Shown here one piece after another: positions 25,701-34,956 of a stretch of DNA of 64,000 nucleotides. This DNA comes from Saccharopolyspora sp. SCSIO 74807 (GTDB lineage: Bacteria; Actinomycetota; Actinomycetes; Mycobacteriales; Pseudonocardiaceae): NCBI RefSeq assembly GCF_037023755.1, contig NZ_CP146100.1, positions 5,115,501-5,179,500 of the forward strand, written 5' to 3'. Each line of letters opens with the position of its first letter. Position 1 is the first letter of the stretch. Under the pieces are notes generated by a model. The model did not search any database. It was not told the origin of the DNA and saw only the letters and a list, made by a program, of their open reading frames with translations. The position numbers and the translations under genes are program-made.

Positions 25701-25916
25701 CTACCAGGCGGGAGTTCCGTCTGCGAGCACAGCTTGAACGTAGAACGAGTCGCGATCAAGGACGCGATACCGGTCGTAGTTAGCGTTCGTCAGACCGCCC
25801 TGGGAACGATTCGCTCCGATGGGAACGGTACGAGTGGATCGGTCGTCCGGAGCGGCTCCGTCGCCTCCCTGGTACGTGGTGGCCAACGGGCATTCGTCGC
25901 AGCTCGGATCCCCACA
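25701..25916 (-). CDS. small protein with N-terminal CxxC
   Basis: A 71-residue frame read from a GTG at 25916: the N-terminus VGDPSCDECPLATTYQGG has a Cys pair and the C-terminus DRYRVLDRDSFYVQAVLADG is strongly protein-like. The GTG overlaps the stop of the SUKH-like gene upstream, suggesting coupling, but no ribosome site is obvious; TTG at 25886 is another start. No family recognised; may be part of a toxin/immunity array. Confidence 0.45.
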   Translation of the reverse strand, partial: CGDPSCDECPLATTYQGGDGAAPDDRSTRTVPIGANRSQGGLTNANYDRYRVLDRDSFYVQAVLADGTPAW

Positions 25917-25917
25917 T

Positions 25918-26448
25918 CTATGCGTCTTGCAGCGCTTCGCGAACCTTCTGGTGAAAGCCCTCTAGGAGGCTTGGGAGTTCGTTCGCGATTACTTCGACGC
26001 CACCGGACTCGACCTCGTAGGTGGATCCGACGAGGGCGCCGCCTTGGAGGAGGTAGATTTTGCCATCTGAACGACTCAGGGCGAACAGCCCTCCACCGCC
26101 GTCGGACCCGATGACGATGACCGAGTCCTCGACAGCGCCCGTAACGCGGGTGGGTTGACCGTCTTTCGCGCCGTCGACAACCGCTGTGGCCGATTCGATA
26201 AACAGGCCGTTCTGCACGTCGGGAAGTGATACCTCGTGAACTTCCGAGTAGAACTCAAGCAGGTCCGAAGAAGCACCCATCGACGAAAGTTCGGCGATGG
26301 CTTCGCTCTCGCCGCCAGCTTCCGCCCTGGTCACCACGTTGTCGTCGGGAGGGTATCCGAAAATGCCCTCGAATCCGCGCATGAGTTCGTCGAGGTCTTG
26401 CGACATCGACTGAACCCAGTCATTTAGGCTCTGCCCAGAAATATTCAC
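25918..26448 (-). CDS. SUKH (SMI1/KNR4)-like immunity protein candidate
   Basis: A 176-residue protein with the general build of SUKH immunity proteins: N-terminal helices with SSDLLEFYSEVHEVSLPD, then a beta region DSVIVIGSDGGGGLFALSRS and DGKIYLLQGGALVG, and a C-terminal helix. The GTG start at 26448 overlaps the last codons of the Rhs toxin; an ATG at 26406 would shorten it by 14 residues. Position directly after the toxin tip is the classic place for the cognate immunity gene. Confidence 0.7.
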   Translation of the reverse strand: MNISGQSLNDWVQSMSQDLDELMRGFEGIFGYPPDDNVVTRAEAGGESEAIAELSSMGASSDLLEFYSEVHEVSLPDVQNGLFIESATAVVDGAKDGQPTRVTGAVEDSVIVIGSDGGGGLFALSRSDGKIYLLQGGALVGSTYEVESGGVEVIANELPSLLEGFHQKVREALQDA

Positions 26449-29400
26449 CGTAGCCCCTATCGATCTGGCTCGTTACGTCTTCGATCTCAGCTCGCGTAGG
26501 GTTCGGGTTGAGATCGTGGAACCACTTCCACTGATTCGTGATTTCCTGGTGGACGTTGGCCCCGCGAGATCCCATCCTACTACCGGGGATCCCGCGCATG
26601 TTGGACGGCGCGTCGAAGTCGAAGTCGTGGAATTCCGGGTGGTTCCGGTACTCCTGCGGCACCGCGTGGTGGGCGTCCCAGTCCTTCGGGAGTCGCTGGA
26701 AGCCATTCTTGTTCAGCCAAGCGTTGAATCTGCCACGGTAGTTGTCCTTACTGATGGAGGGGAATTCGGGGTCGCGTCCTGCCGCCTGGCCGCCCTGGTA
26801 GGGCGAGAGCCCTACCGGGTCCGATAACCGGAAGGGGTTGTCGACGTACGAAGTCGGATTCGGCGCCGGTCCCAGTCCAAGCGGGTCCGCGGATGCGTAC
26901 TGTCCTGTTTCGGGCGAGTAATGCCGGTGGTAGTTGTAGTAGAGTTCACTTTCCTCATCGTGGTACTGGCCGGGAAAGCGCAGCGGCGTAGCGGCGTCGT
27001 GTTCCCGTCGACCGGGCACGGTTCCCCACATTGTCATGCGGCTATGCCAAGCGACCGCGCCGTCATCATCGACCAGCTCCGCGGGAGAACCCACGAGATC
27101 AGTGACGATCAGGTGGAAGCGCTCGTCGATGGTTTCTTGGGACGCCTCGCGGAGAGATCCCCGTTCTCGTTGGGTGACCGGACGGAACGTTCCTGGTTCG
27201 TAGTCCCAGACCATCACCGACGCATTGGCAGATTCCGGGTTTTCCGCGCTTTCATGAGTCTGGGATTGCTCCGCGAGCTGTGCGCCGTCCCAGGCGAACG
27301 TGACCTGCTCGATGATCGAGCCGTCCAGGGCGAGACGTTGCTTGGCGGTGCGTCGCCCCAAGGCGTCGTATCGATAGCGCCAGTGGGATCCCTCCGGTGT
27401 GGCCACACGCGTAAGCCGGTCATCGGCGTCCCAGGTGTATCGCCATGTGGCGGGCTTCTGCGACAGGCGCTTCTGCTGCCGCAACACCAACCGGCCTTGC
27501 GCGTCGTGTTCGTAGCGGACCTTGCCGGCTCGCCTGATCAGGCTGCCGCTGTATTCGCGCTCGCCCAACGCCTCGGACTCGCTCTCCGGCGCAGGCCACG
27601 ATGCACTGGTGATGTTGCCCGCCGTGTCGTAGGCGTAGCGTTCACTCCACCCGGAACCGTGCACAGCGGTGACGCGTCCGACGTGGTCAAGGTCGAAGCG
27701 ACGAGGCCCCGCGATCTGGTCCTCGATGCCGACCAAGTAGCCGTCGGGACGATAGGCGTAGGCACGATGCTGGGTCTGCCTTTCGGCCGTTCCGATCACG
27801 GCCTGTGCCGTGAGCTGATGGTTGGCGTCCCATTCTTGGGTCAGCGCCACATTCGCTCCGAGGGATCTGCGGATTTCTCGCCCGGCTGCATCGTGGCTGA
27901 ACCGCACCGTGCGTCCCGCGGTGTGCAGCGCGAGCGGGTTGCTTCCCTCGTCGTAGTCCCACACGCTTTCCGCGCCGGAGGGAGTGAGTCGTCGAGTGCG
28001 CCGTCCCAGTGCGTCGTAGGTCGAGCTGACAGTGCGGCCGTTGACGGATTCAGTGAGCACGCGGCCCAGCGAGTCACGTTCAAAGCGCACCTGTGCGTCG
28101 TCGTTGGTTGCTTCCAGCAGCCTTCCGAGGGCGTCATAGCGGAACGACGCCACAGAACCTCCACTGCGGCGTTCGAGGACCTGGCCCAACGGATCACGGA
28201 GGAACGAGGTCGTCTCGCCCGCTCCGTTGGTGCGTGCAACGAGTTCACCTGCGGCGTCGTGCTGGTAAGTGAGGGTTCGTCCGTCGAAGTCGTGCTCGGC
28301 GGTGAGGTTGCCCGCAGCGTCGTATTCGTAGCTCCACACCAAGCCGCGCTGGTTCGTGACGCTGACGAGTCGGAGTTCGGTGTCGTAGCCGAATTCCAGT
28401 CGCGTGCCGTCGGGACGGACTTCGGCCGAGGGCAGTTCGAAGTGCGTGGCTTCGGAACGGGTGGTCTGACCGAGCGGGTCGATGTGAGTGCGGAGGTTGC
28501 CCTCGCCGTCGTAGAGCCACCGTTCGGTGGCACCACTGGGTAGGATCCGCCATGCGGGTTTGCCGTCGACGGTATAGCCGAGCCGGGTCACGCCGCCAAC
28601 CGGATCGATGTTGGCGACGACGCGGCCGAAGCCGTCCCGCTCGTACCGGGTCGTCCCGCCGGTCGGCCCGGTAATCGCCGTCGGAAGTCCCGCCGCGTTC
28701 GTTTCGACCGTACTGGCATGCCCCAACGTGTCGGTGACAGCAGTGAGATGGCCGCGCTCGTTGTAGCCGTAGGCGGTTACCGCGCCCATCGGGTCGATGA
28801 CCCGGGTGAGGTTGCCCGCGTCGTCGTACTCATGACGCTTGAGCGTGCCGTCGGGCGCGATCATGGTAACCGGCTGCCGTAGCTCGTTGTACTCCACGGA
28901 AATCCGGTTGCCGTCCGGCCTAAGCACGGTCGTGACGTTCCCGTTGTCGTCATACCAGTACCGCGTGGTGCGCCCGAGGGGGTCGGTGCGCGAGGAAAGC
29001 CGCCGGTGCTCGTCCCATTCGGACAATGTCTCGCTGCCCAACGGGCCGACCTCGCGGATGATTTTGCCGTCATCGTTGAGGTGGTATTCAGTCTGATTGC
29101 CGAGGGAATCGGTGAGGTAGGTGATCGAGTTGTCGCTGTCGTACGCCAGCGTGCAGCTGAGGAACCCGTCTGCGCCTTCCCCGCGGATGCAGCGGCCTTC
29201 GCCGTCGTAGGTGAAGCGGTACGAGCTGCCGACGCGGTCTTGCCAACCGGTGATGCGACCGGCGTCGTCGTAGTCGAACCGCATCGGTTGTCCGGAGGCG
29301 TTGATGACCTCGGTGAGCCGGTCTCCCCGGTACCGGTAGCGCATCAGCGGCACGTCCGCGCCGTTGTCAGCGCCGCACAGGTACAGCGCCGTCACGAGGC

Positions 29401-30913
29401 GGTCGGTGGTCTCGATCCGGATCCGGTAGCCACCGCTGTGGCGGACCTCGGTGGGCAGACCGGTGTCGTCGTGGACGAAGTCGATGCGGTGGCCGTTGCG
29501 GTCGGTGATCGCCGTGAGCGGCCAGTGCGTGTCGTGCTGCGTGAAGTGCAGGAACCGTCCCTGCTCCACGTCGGTGAGCACATACTCGCCGTCCTCGGTA
29601 CGGGTCAGCGGCCATTGCGGCCCGACGCGTGGAAGGACCGTGACCCCGGGCATCGGGTCCGGGTAGGCCAGCGCGAGGGCGTCGTCCGAGGCGAAATACG
29701 CGCCATCGCCGTCGACTTCCAAGCGCTGGTCCAATGTGGATGCCCAACTCGACCCGAACGCCTGCCCGATCCGATACGACGACAGATGAGTCCGGCGTAG
29801 CACCAACGGAAGAACGCCGTCGAGCTCGACATCGGTCTGCGTCTGCAGCATGCGCCCGCTGTTGACGTCGATCGGGTCTCCGCCCGTGGTCAGGGATTTC
29901 GTCTCGTCGGTGTGGCTGGCGAGGTCGCCGCCGTGCTTGGTGCCTCGGGCGTTCTTGGCAACCTTGGACAGGCCCCCGACCACTTTGCTGCCGAGTTTGG
30001 CGACCTTGCCGAACGGGATGACCGTTAATGCCGTGTCCACGAGGATCGAGGTGAGGCTGCCTTCGCCGGTGGCGGCGTAGATACCGGCGTCAATGGCCAG
30101 CGCCGCACCACCGGTGATGCCCGCGGCGATCAGGAACGCTCCGCCGACGGCGTTGCCGACCACCGGGATCGCCTGCAGCACTAGGCCGACGACCGCGAGC
30201 GCACCCGACACCACCTTGAGCGCTTCCGAAATGCTCTTGAGCACGTCCTTGTTCTCGCGGATGAAGTCCCGGCCCTGCCCGATGAGGTCATAGCTGGCTG
30301 GAGGCTCCTGGAACCGCATCTCCTTGGCCTCGTTGATGCGGTTCGTGCACTCCCGCGCGGCTGCGGTCATCTCCGTGCGCAGACCATTGGCCTTGTCCAC
30401 ACAGTCCTGCCAGGCCACGCGCGCTGACGACAACGCCGCCGAGGCGTCCCCGGTATCCGATTCGTACGGGGTTCCAGGCGGTGGCGGAGCATGCCCGGCC
30501 GGGGCATGAGCGGCGCGATCTTGCTCAGACCGAGCATGAGCGCGGTCGGCCGACTGAGCGCGCTCCACACGTCCCTCACTGGCCTTGAGCTGCTCCCACA
30601 GGCCGGGCGCCTGATGCGCCAGCGGTCGCATCTTGCCCTGCAGCTCCGACAATCGCGACGAGAAGGTGTCCAACGCCGTCCCGACCTGGCTGAACGCCGT
30701 CCCGGTCACCCGCAGGTTCGGCGGCAGCTCCGAATCGACCTTCTCCCGGAACTGCTCAGCCTCCGGCCCCTGAAACTGGCCGGTATCCATGCCGGTGATC
30801 CGCTCGGCTGCGTGCGACGCGGACCCGCCGAAGCGGTCATACCGGCGCGCCGAACCCGCGATCGCTTCCGGTGATCCACCCAGCGAGAACAAGTGCTCCG
30901 GAAAATCCGCCAT
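26420..30913 (-). CDS. Rhs/YD-repeat polymorphic toxin with AHH-like nuclease tip
   Basis: A 1497-residue polymorphic toxin. Residues 1-220 are helical and WXG/EsxA-like; a hydrophobic region lies near 250-300 (AVVGLVLQAIPVVGNAVGGA). DUF6531-like GDPIDVNSGRMLQTQTDVEL near 360 starts the shell, followed by some thirty YD repeats such as RFDYDDAGRITGW and the core end SELYYNYHRHYSPETGQYAS with DPLG and DPVGL. The final 130 residues are the variable toxin: WDAHHAVPQEYRNHPEFHDF and IPGSRMGSRGANVHQEI resemble AHH/HNH-type nucleases (AHH, later HQE). Start ATG 30913 has GGGGG upstream; longer frames add nothing recognisable. Likely exported by a type VII-like route. Confidence 0.9.
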   Translation of the reverse strand: MADFPEHLFSLGGSPEAIAGSARRYDRFGGSASHAAERITGMDTGQFQGPEAEQFREKVDSELPPNLRVTGTAFSQVGTALDTFSSRLSELQGKMRPLAHQAPGLWEQLKASEGRVERAQSADRAHARSEQDRAAHAPAGHAPPPPGTPYESDTGDASAALSSARVAWQDCVDKANGLRTEMTAAARECTNRINEAKEMRFQEPPASYDLIGQGRDFIRENKDVLKSISEALKVVSGALAVVGLVLQAIPVVGNAVGGAFLIAAGITGGAALAIDAGIYAATGEGSLTSILVDTALTVIPFGKVAKLGSKVVGGLSKVAKNARGTKHGGDLASHTDETKSLTTGGDPIDVNSGRMLQTQTDVELDGVLPLVLRRTHLSSYRIGQAFGSSWASTLDQRLEVDGDGAYFASDDALALAYPDPMPGVTVLPRVGPQWPLTRTEDGEYVLTDVEQGRFLHFTQHDTHWPLTAITDRNGHRIDFVHDDTGLPTEVRHSGGYRIRIETTDRLVTALYLCGADNGADVPLMRYRYRGDRLTEVINASGQPMRFDYDDAGRITGWQDRVGSSYRFTYDGEGRCIRGEGADGFLSCTLAYDSDNSITYLTDSLGNQTEYHLNDDGKIIREVGPLGSETLSEWDEHRRLSSRTDPLGRTTRYWYDDNGNVTTVLRPDGNRISVEYNELRQPVTMIAPDGTLKRHEYDDAGNLTRVIDPMGAVTAYGYNERGHLTAVTDTLGHASTVETNAAGLPTAITGPTGGTTRYERDGFGRVVANIDPVGGVTRLGYTVDGKPAWRILPSGATERWLYDGEGNLRTHIDPLGQTTRSEATHFELPSAEVRPDGTRLEFGYDTELRLVSVTNQRGLVWSYEYDAAGNLTAEHDFDGRTLTYQHDAAGELVARTNGAGETTSFLRDPLGQVLERRSGGSVASFRYDALGRLLEATNDDAQVRFERDSLGRVLTESVNGRTVSSTYDALGRRTRRLTPSGAESVWDYDEGSNPLALHTAGRTVRFSHDAAGREIRRSLGANVALTQEWDANHQLTAQAVIGTAERQTQHRAYAYRPDGYLVGIEDQIAGPRRFDLDHVGRVTAVHGSGWSERYAYDTAGNITSASWPAPESESEALGEREYSGSLIRRAGKVRYEHDAQGRLVLRQQKRLSQKPATWRYTWDADDRLTRVATPEGSHWRYRYDALGRRTAKQRLALDGSIIEQVTFAWDGAQLAEQSQTHESAENPESANASVMVWDYEPGTFRPVTQRERGSLREASQETIDERFHLIVTDLVGSPAELVDDDGAVAWHSRMTMWGTVPGRREHDAATPLRFPGQYHDEESELYYNYHRHYSPETGQYASADPLGLGPAPNPTSYVDNPFRLSDPVGLSPYQGGQAAGRDPEFPSISKDNYRGRFNAWLNKNGFQRLPKDWDAHHAVPQEYRNHPEFHDFDFDAPSNMRGIPGSRMGSRGANVHQEITNQWKWFHDLNPNPTRAEIEDVTSQIDRGYGEYFWAEPK

Positions 30914-31152
30914 CGCGACCCCCAAATCACCAGGGCTCATGTCCGCGGTGGTGTGCGCCGACACCTCTGCACGGGCGACACCGCGACGAGCACTCAAGCG
31001 CGACCACTATCCATGATCACGACAGACCGCTGGCAGTTTACGACACCGGCTTGTCCCGTAGTGGCCGAACGAAGAATCCCGTCCTCCAGAAGCACACAGC
31101 CGAGCCGTCGCGGGCATCTATCGGCAGAGGGCATCCAGGCTGTTCTGGCCTG

Positions 31153-33372
31153 TCAGTCGGCGAGATCAAGCGAGTCCAGCTGGTCTTGGATGCGGTCGGC
31201 TTCGGGGTCGCCGATGTTGTCGGCGATCTGGAGTGCGCGGCGCCATGCCTGTGCGGCGTCGTCGGGGTGGTGTTGGGCTTTGCGGGTTTGGCCGAGGATG
31301 TCGAGGGCGTCGACTTCGCTGAACTGGGCGGTGTGTTCGTGGGCGTAGTCGGCGGCGTGCTGGGCGAGCTCGGCCGCGTCGGCGAGTTCGTGTTGGTGCA
31401 GGCGGGTTTCGGCGAGGCGGGTGTAGGCGTAGCAGTGCAGCAGCGGGTCGCCGCCGACGGGGAGTTGTTCGACCGCGCGGGTCAAGTCGGCGGCGGCCGT
31501 GTCGAGGTCGCGGGCGGCGAGGTTCAGGGTTCCTCGAAGGGAACGTGCGCTCGCGGACGCGGAGGTGCCGCCGATGCTGTCGAGGGCGTCGATCGCCTCG
31601 GTCAGCGTTGCGGTGACGGTGTCGGGCGAGTCTCCGCGGAGTAGTTGGGCTCGTCCGAGTCCTTGGGCGGCCCAGCCGATATCGCGCAGGTCGCCGCGCC
31701 GGCGGCGGAGTTGCAGGGCTTGCTCGAGATGCTCCACGGCGTCGTCAAGGTGGTGTCGTTCGGTGTCGATGTAGCCGAGGATGTTGAGCATCCAGGCGTG
31801 ACCTTCGACCGAGTCGGATCGCTCGGTGACCTCCAAGACCTGCTGCGTCAGTCGATACGCCTGGTCATAGCTTTTCACGAGGATGATGTAGCTGAAGGCG
31901 CTGGCGACGAGTTGCCAGGCGAGCCGGTTCCATCCTTTGTCGATGGCGGTGCGGACGGCAGCGGGGAGGTATTCCCAGCGGGATTCCGACCAGGCAAGGG
32001 CGGCTTCGTAGGAGTCGAAATGCGGTGGGCGGACCCCGGCCGGTGGCGGTTCCAGCGGAGGACCGGCGGCGCGGTCGGGGGCGAGCATGACGCCGGCGTT
32101 GGCCCAGCCGTGCAGCATGTAGCCGAGGGTGCGTTCGGCGGCGTTGTCGCGGACCGCGCGCGAGTCGACACGGTGTGATTCTTCGAGCGCGAAAGCCCGG
32201 TGCAGCTCGTGGTATTTCCATTCGCGGCCGTGCTTGGTCAAAAGCGACACATCGGCGACGGCGTTGAGTAGCTCGCGGACTTGCGGGGTGTCGAGACCGG
32301 TGATCGCTGCCGCCGACTCCGGGGTCACGTCCGGCAGGTAGGCGCACAGCCGCCAGGCCCGGGCCTGTTCGTCGGTGAGGTGCTCGTAGGAGGCGCGGGC
32401 GGCGCCGCGCACGGCATCGGGAGGGACGGTGTCGGCGGACATTTCGGCGATCATCTCCTCGTCGGCATCATGCGCGGCGATGTAGTCCCCGAGTGCTCGC
32501 AATGCCAGCGGCAGCCCCGCGCCGCGGGCGGCGAGACCGGCTACCCGGTGGTGCGGTTGGTGGGCGCGGGCGGCGATCAGGGCGGTGGCGTCGTCGATGT
32601 TCAGTGGTGGCACCGATACCCACCGGACCCGTCCGGGCACGTCGGGCACTCGATCACGACTGGTTATCAGCACCACGCTACCGGGCGAGGCCGGGATCAG
32701 GGCAGAGATCTGATCGGATCGAGCGTTGTCCACACCGATGATGTAGCGCTTGTCCAGCAGGCTGCTGCGCCACAGTCCGACGAGTTCGTCGAGGTCGGAC
32801 GGGAGTTCGGTCACCGGGGTCTGGGTGGTCAACGCGCACCATGAGCGCAGCACCGTGGCCGGGATGCGAGGCCCGGTGTTGGTGTCCCACCCGCGCATGT
32901 CGGCCCACAACACCCCGTCGAAACGCTGCCGTAGCTGCGCAGCGGCCGTGGCCGCGACCGCGGTTTTGCCGATGCCTCCCGGGCCGGTCAGCACCAGCGT
33001 CATCGGCGACGACGTACCGGGGCTTGTCGGTGAGGTGGCCTCCCGGGTGATCGTTTCCAGCAAGGCGACGCGATCGACGAGTTCTTCGACCGGGGGAACC
33101 TGGGCCACTACGGCGGCAGCGCGCCCGTGGGCGTTGCCTGCGGGGTCGTCGCCGTTGACCGGCAACCGCGACACGGCGTCGACGAAGTGACCGCTGGTTT
33201 CCAGCTCGCGATCAAGAATCTCGGCCAACTCGCGCCGCAATCGGCGGTGTCCTGCCTCGAGCCGGGAGAGCTGGCCGTGGCTGATGCTGATCTGTTTGGC
33301 GAGTTCCCGCACCGACAGATCGCGCTTGCGTCGCCACTCCTTCACCAGCGCGCCCACACGGTGATCGTCCAC
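31153..33372 (-). CDS. XRE / NB-ARC / TPR regulator
   Basis: A 739-residue STAND-type regulator. An N-terminal XRE helix-turn-helix (LSVRELAKQISISHGQLSRL, about 19-38) precedes an NB-ARC ATPase with Walker A GPGGIGKT near 130, an Asp-containing Walker B (YIIGVDNA) and GLPLALRALG (GLPL motif). The last 300 residues are TPR repeats. The GTG at 33372 is preferred because GGAGGTGCGC places the ribosome site six bases away. It is divergent from the Tad pilus operon across a 237-base region with a long inverted repeat, and may act as its switch. Confidence 0.92.
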   Translation of the reverse strand: MDDHRVGALVKEWRRKRDLSVRELAKQISISHGQLSRLEAGHRRLRRELAEILDRELETSGHFVDAVSRLPVNGDDPAGNAHGRAAAVVAQVPPVEELVDRVALLETITREATSPTSPGTSSPMTLVLTGPGGIGKTAVAATAAAQLRQRFDGVLWADMRGWDTNTGPRIPATVLRSWCALTTQTPVTELPSDLDELVGLWRSSLLDKRYIIGVDNARSDQISALIPASPGSVVLITSRDRVPDVPGRVRWVSVPPLNIDDATALIAARAHQPHHRVAGLAARGAGLPLALRALGDYIAAHDADEEMIAEMSADTVPPDAVRGAARASYEHLTDEQARAWRLCAYLPDVTPESAAAITGLDTPQVRELLNAVADVSLLTKHGREWKYHELHRAFALEESHRVDSRAVRDNAAERTLGYMLHGWANAGVMLAPDRAAGPPLEPPPAGVRPPHFDSYEAALAWSESRWEYLPAAVRTAIDKGWNRLAWQLVASAFSYIILVKSYDQAYRLTQQVLEVTERSDSVEGHAWMLNILGYIDTERHHLDDAVEHLEQALQLRRRRGDLRDIGWAAQGLGRAQLLRGDSPDTVTATLTEAIDALDSIGGTSASASARSLRGTLNLAARDLDTAAADLTRAVEQLPVGGDPLLHCYAYTRLAETRLHQHELADAAELAQHAADYAHEHTAQFSEVDALDILGQTRKAQHHPDDAAQAWRRALQIADNIGDPEADRIQDQLDSLDLAD

Positions 33373-33457
33373 GCGCACCTCCGGAAACAGCCTCGCTCCC
33401 GCCTCGGTGATAACACGCCAGGGACGAACGAACCCAGATGCTCACTCGTCCGAGTGA

Positions 33458-33502
33458 TTCCGTGGTGCCAAGCGTGAGGTTCCAAAGTTTGGCACCACGG
33501 AA
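33458..33502. promoter_or_regulatory. 14-bp perfect inverted repeat, operator candidate
   Basis: TTCCGTGGTGCCAA at 33458-33471 is repeated inverted as TTGGCACCACGGAA at 33489-33502 with a 17-base centre. It stands in the divergent control region between the NB-ARC regulator and the Tad operon. The half-sites are two helical turns plus apart (31 bases centre to centre), suited to a dimeric DNA-binding protein; a terminator-like hairpin is the alternative. Confidence 0.55.
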
Positions 33503-33609
33503 CCACTACCGGAACCACCACCACGCCACCCACGGTTCAGCTCAGGCAAGAAAACGAAATCTCGCTCCCCTGAAGCAGCAATTCAACATCATTCGAGAAG
33601 GAGCAGGTT

Positions 33610-34329
33610 ATGAGCGACACCGTGGGATGGACGGCGACCGCACCGGAAGTCGTCGGCAACGCCGCGCTGATCCATTACGTGTGCACCCGTAGCACGAGGC
33701 TGGAGGCCGAGAACGGCGAACTGCGCAGGCAGATCGAGTTCTGGCGTGATTACACCGGTGAACTGGAACGAGAACTGGCGCGGGCCAGCGCGCAGGCCTG
33801 GGACACCGTGGCCGAAGTACCGATCCGCGCGGTGTGGGAGTCCATCGTGGACGCCCGCCTGGCCGGTGAACCCGGCCGTACCGCGGTGGTCTGGGCCGAT
33901 CTCGACCACTTCAAGCAGGTCAACGACCGGCACGGGCACCTCGTCGGCGACGCGGTGCTGCGCGAGGTCGCGCGCCGTCTGCAGGACGCCTTCGCCGTGC
34001 GCTCACCGGTGGTGACGCGGCTGGGCGGGGACGAGTTCGGCGTCGTCGTCAGCGACCTCGACGAGAACACGGATCTCGCGCGGTTCGCCACGTTGATGCT
34101 CGAACCGGTCCCGCTCCCCGCTGGACGGTCGGTGCACGTGTCCGCCTCGGTCGGATACGCCCACGCCGCCGAGCTGCCCTGTGGAGCGGGCCGGGACGAG
34201 CTGTTGCGGCGCGCCGATGCGGGCGTCTACGCGCACAAGCCCGACACGGCCGCCGAGGTCCGCTGCACACCTGGCCCGCGTGGCCGCGCGCGGGCCTCGG
34301 CCGATGCGGTGCTGGGAGCGGCGCGATGA
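33610..34329 (+). CDS. GGDEF-domain diguanylate cyclase-like protein
   Basis: A 239-residue protein. Residues 25-65 form a short coiled-coil (TRLEAENGELRRQIEFWRDY). The GGDEF domain spans about 80-210 with WADLDHFKQVND (metal-binding Asp) and the intact signature RLGGDEFGV. It should make cyclic di-GMP if dimerised. AAGGAG precedes the ATG. It is the first gene of the Tad pilus locus, so second-messenger control of pilus assembly on this element is suggested; no inhibitory RxxD site is obvious just before the signature. Confidence 0.88.
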   Translation: MSDTVGWTATAPEVVGNAALIHYVCTRSTRLEAENGELRRQIEFWRDYTGELERELARASAQAWDTVAEVPIRAVWESIVDARLAGEPGRTAVVWADLDHFKQVNDRHGHLVGDAVLREVARRLQDAFAVRSPVVTRLGGDEFGVVVSDLDENTDLARFATLMLEPVPLPAGRSVHVSASVGYAHAAELPCGAGRDELLRRADAGVYAHKPDTAAEVRCTPGPRGRARASADAVLGAAR

Positions 34330-34371
34330 ACCGCGAACACACCAACGCGCACACGGAACAGGATCTCGGAC

Positions 34372-34956
34372 GTGACCACGATGCTGTGCGGGCTCGTCGC
34401 CGCCCCGCTGGTGACCCTCGGGTTGATGCCGTGGTTTCCCAGCTGGCCGGTGTGGACGCCGACCTTGATCGGGGCGGGAATGGCGGTGCTGTCGGCGGCG
34501 GTGCACGCGCGGTTCGCGGCGGATCCGGCGTGGGCGGCGTGGTGGTGGCTCGCGGTGATCGGCACGGTGCTCGGCCTGATCGACACCAAGCATCACCGGC
34601 TGCCGTACCCGTGGCTGACGATCCTGGCGATCGGCGGCGTAACCATGCTCGGAGCAGTGCGCCCCGAGCTGATCGGATGGTTGATCGGCGCGAGCCTGCT
34701 GGTACTGGCGCTCGGGCTGCTGGTGCAGTGGCTGATGCCGAGCGAGGTCGGATTCGGCGACACACTCCTGCTCGCCGCGCTGGCACCGTTCTGGGCCTGG
34801 CACGGCTGGACGACCGTGCTCACCGGACTGACCACGGCGCACCTGATGCTCGGGGCTTTCGCGGGGCTGGCATGGTTGTCCAGGCTCCGCGAGCCAAGCA
34901 CGCGAATCGCGGCCGGACCGGGGCTGCTGTTGGGGGCGTGGATTCCGTTGCTGTGA
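34372..34956 (+). CDS. A24-family prepilin peptidase (TadV/CpaA-like)
   Basis: A 194-residue integral membrane aspartic peptidase with about six hydrophobic segments. The two catalytic Asp motifs are visible: GLIDTKHHRLPYPW and VGFGDTLLLAALA. It should cleave the leader of the pilin at 40965 and of the TadE-like pseudopilins. Start is GTG; an ATG nine bases on is possible. The stop overlaps the next gene's GTGA start. Confidence 0.88.
   Translation: MTTMLCGLVAAPLVTLGLMPWFPSWPVWTPTLIGAGMAVLSAAVHARFAADPAWAAWWWLAVIGTVLGLIDTKHHRLPYPWLTILAIGGVTMLGAVRPELIGWLIGASLLVLALGLLVQWLMPSEVGFGDTLLLAALAPFWAWHGWTTVLTGLTTAHLMLGAFAGLAWLSRLREPSTRIAAGPGLLLGAWIPLL

Noticed and set aside
26921-28543. 540-codon plus-strand frame inside the Rhs gene
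   Set aside because: Shadow of YD repeats, whose repetitive codons leave the opposite strand open; internal sequence periodicity follows the Rhs repeats.
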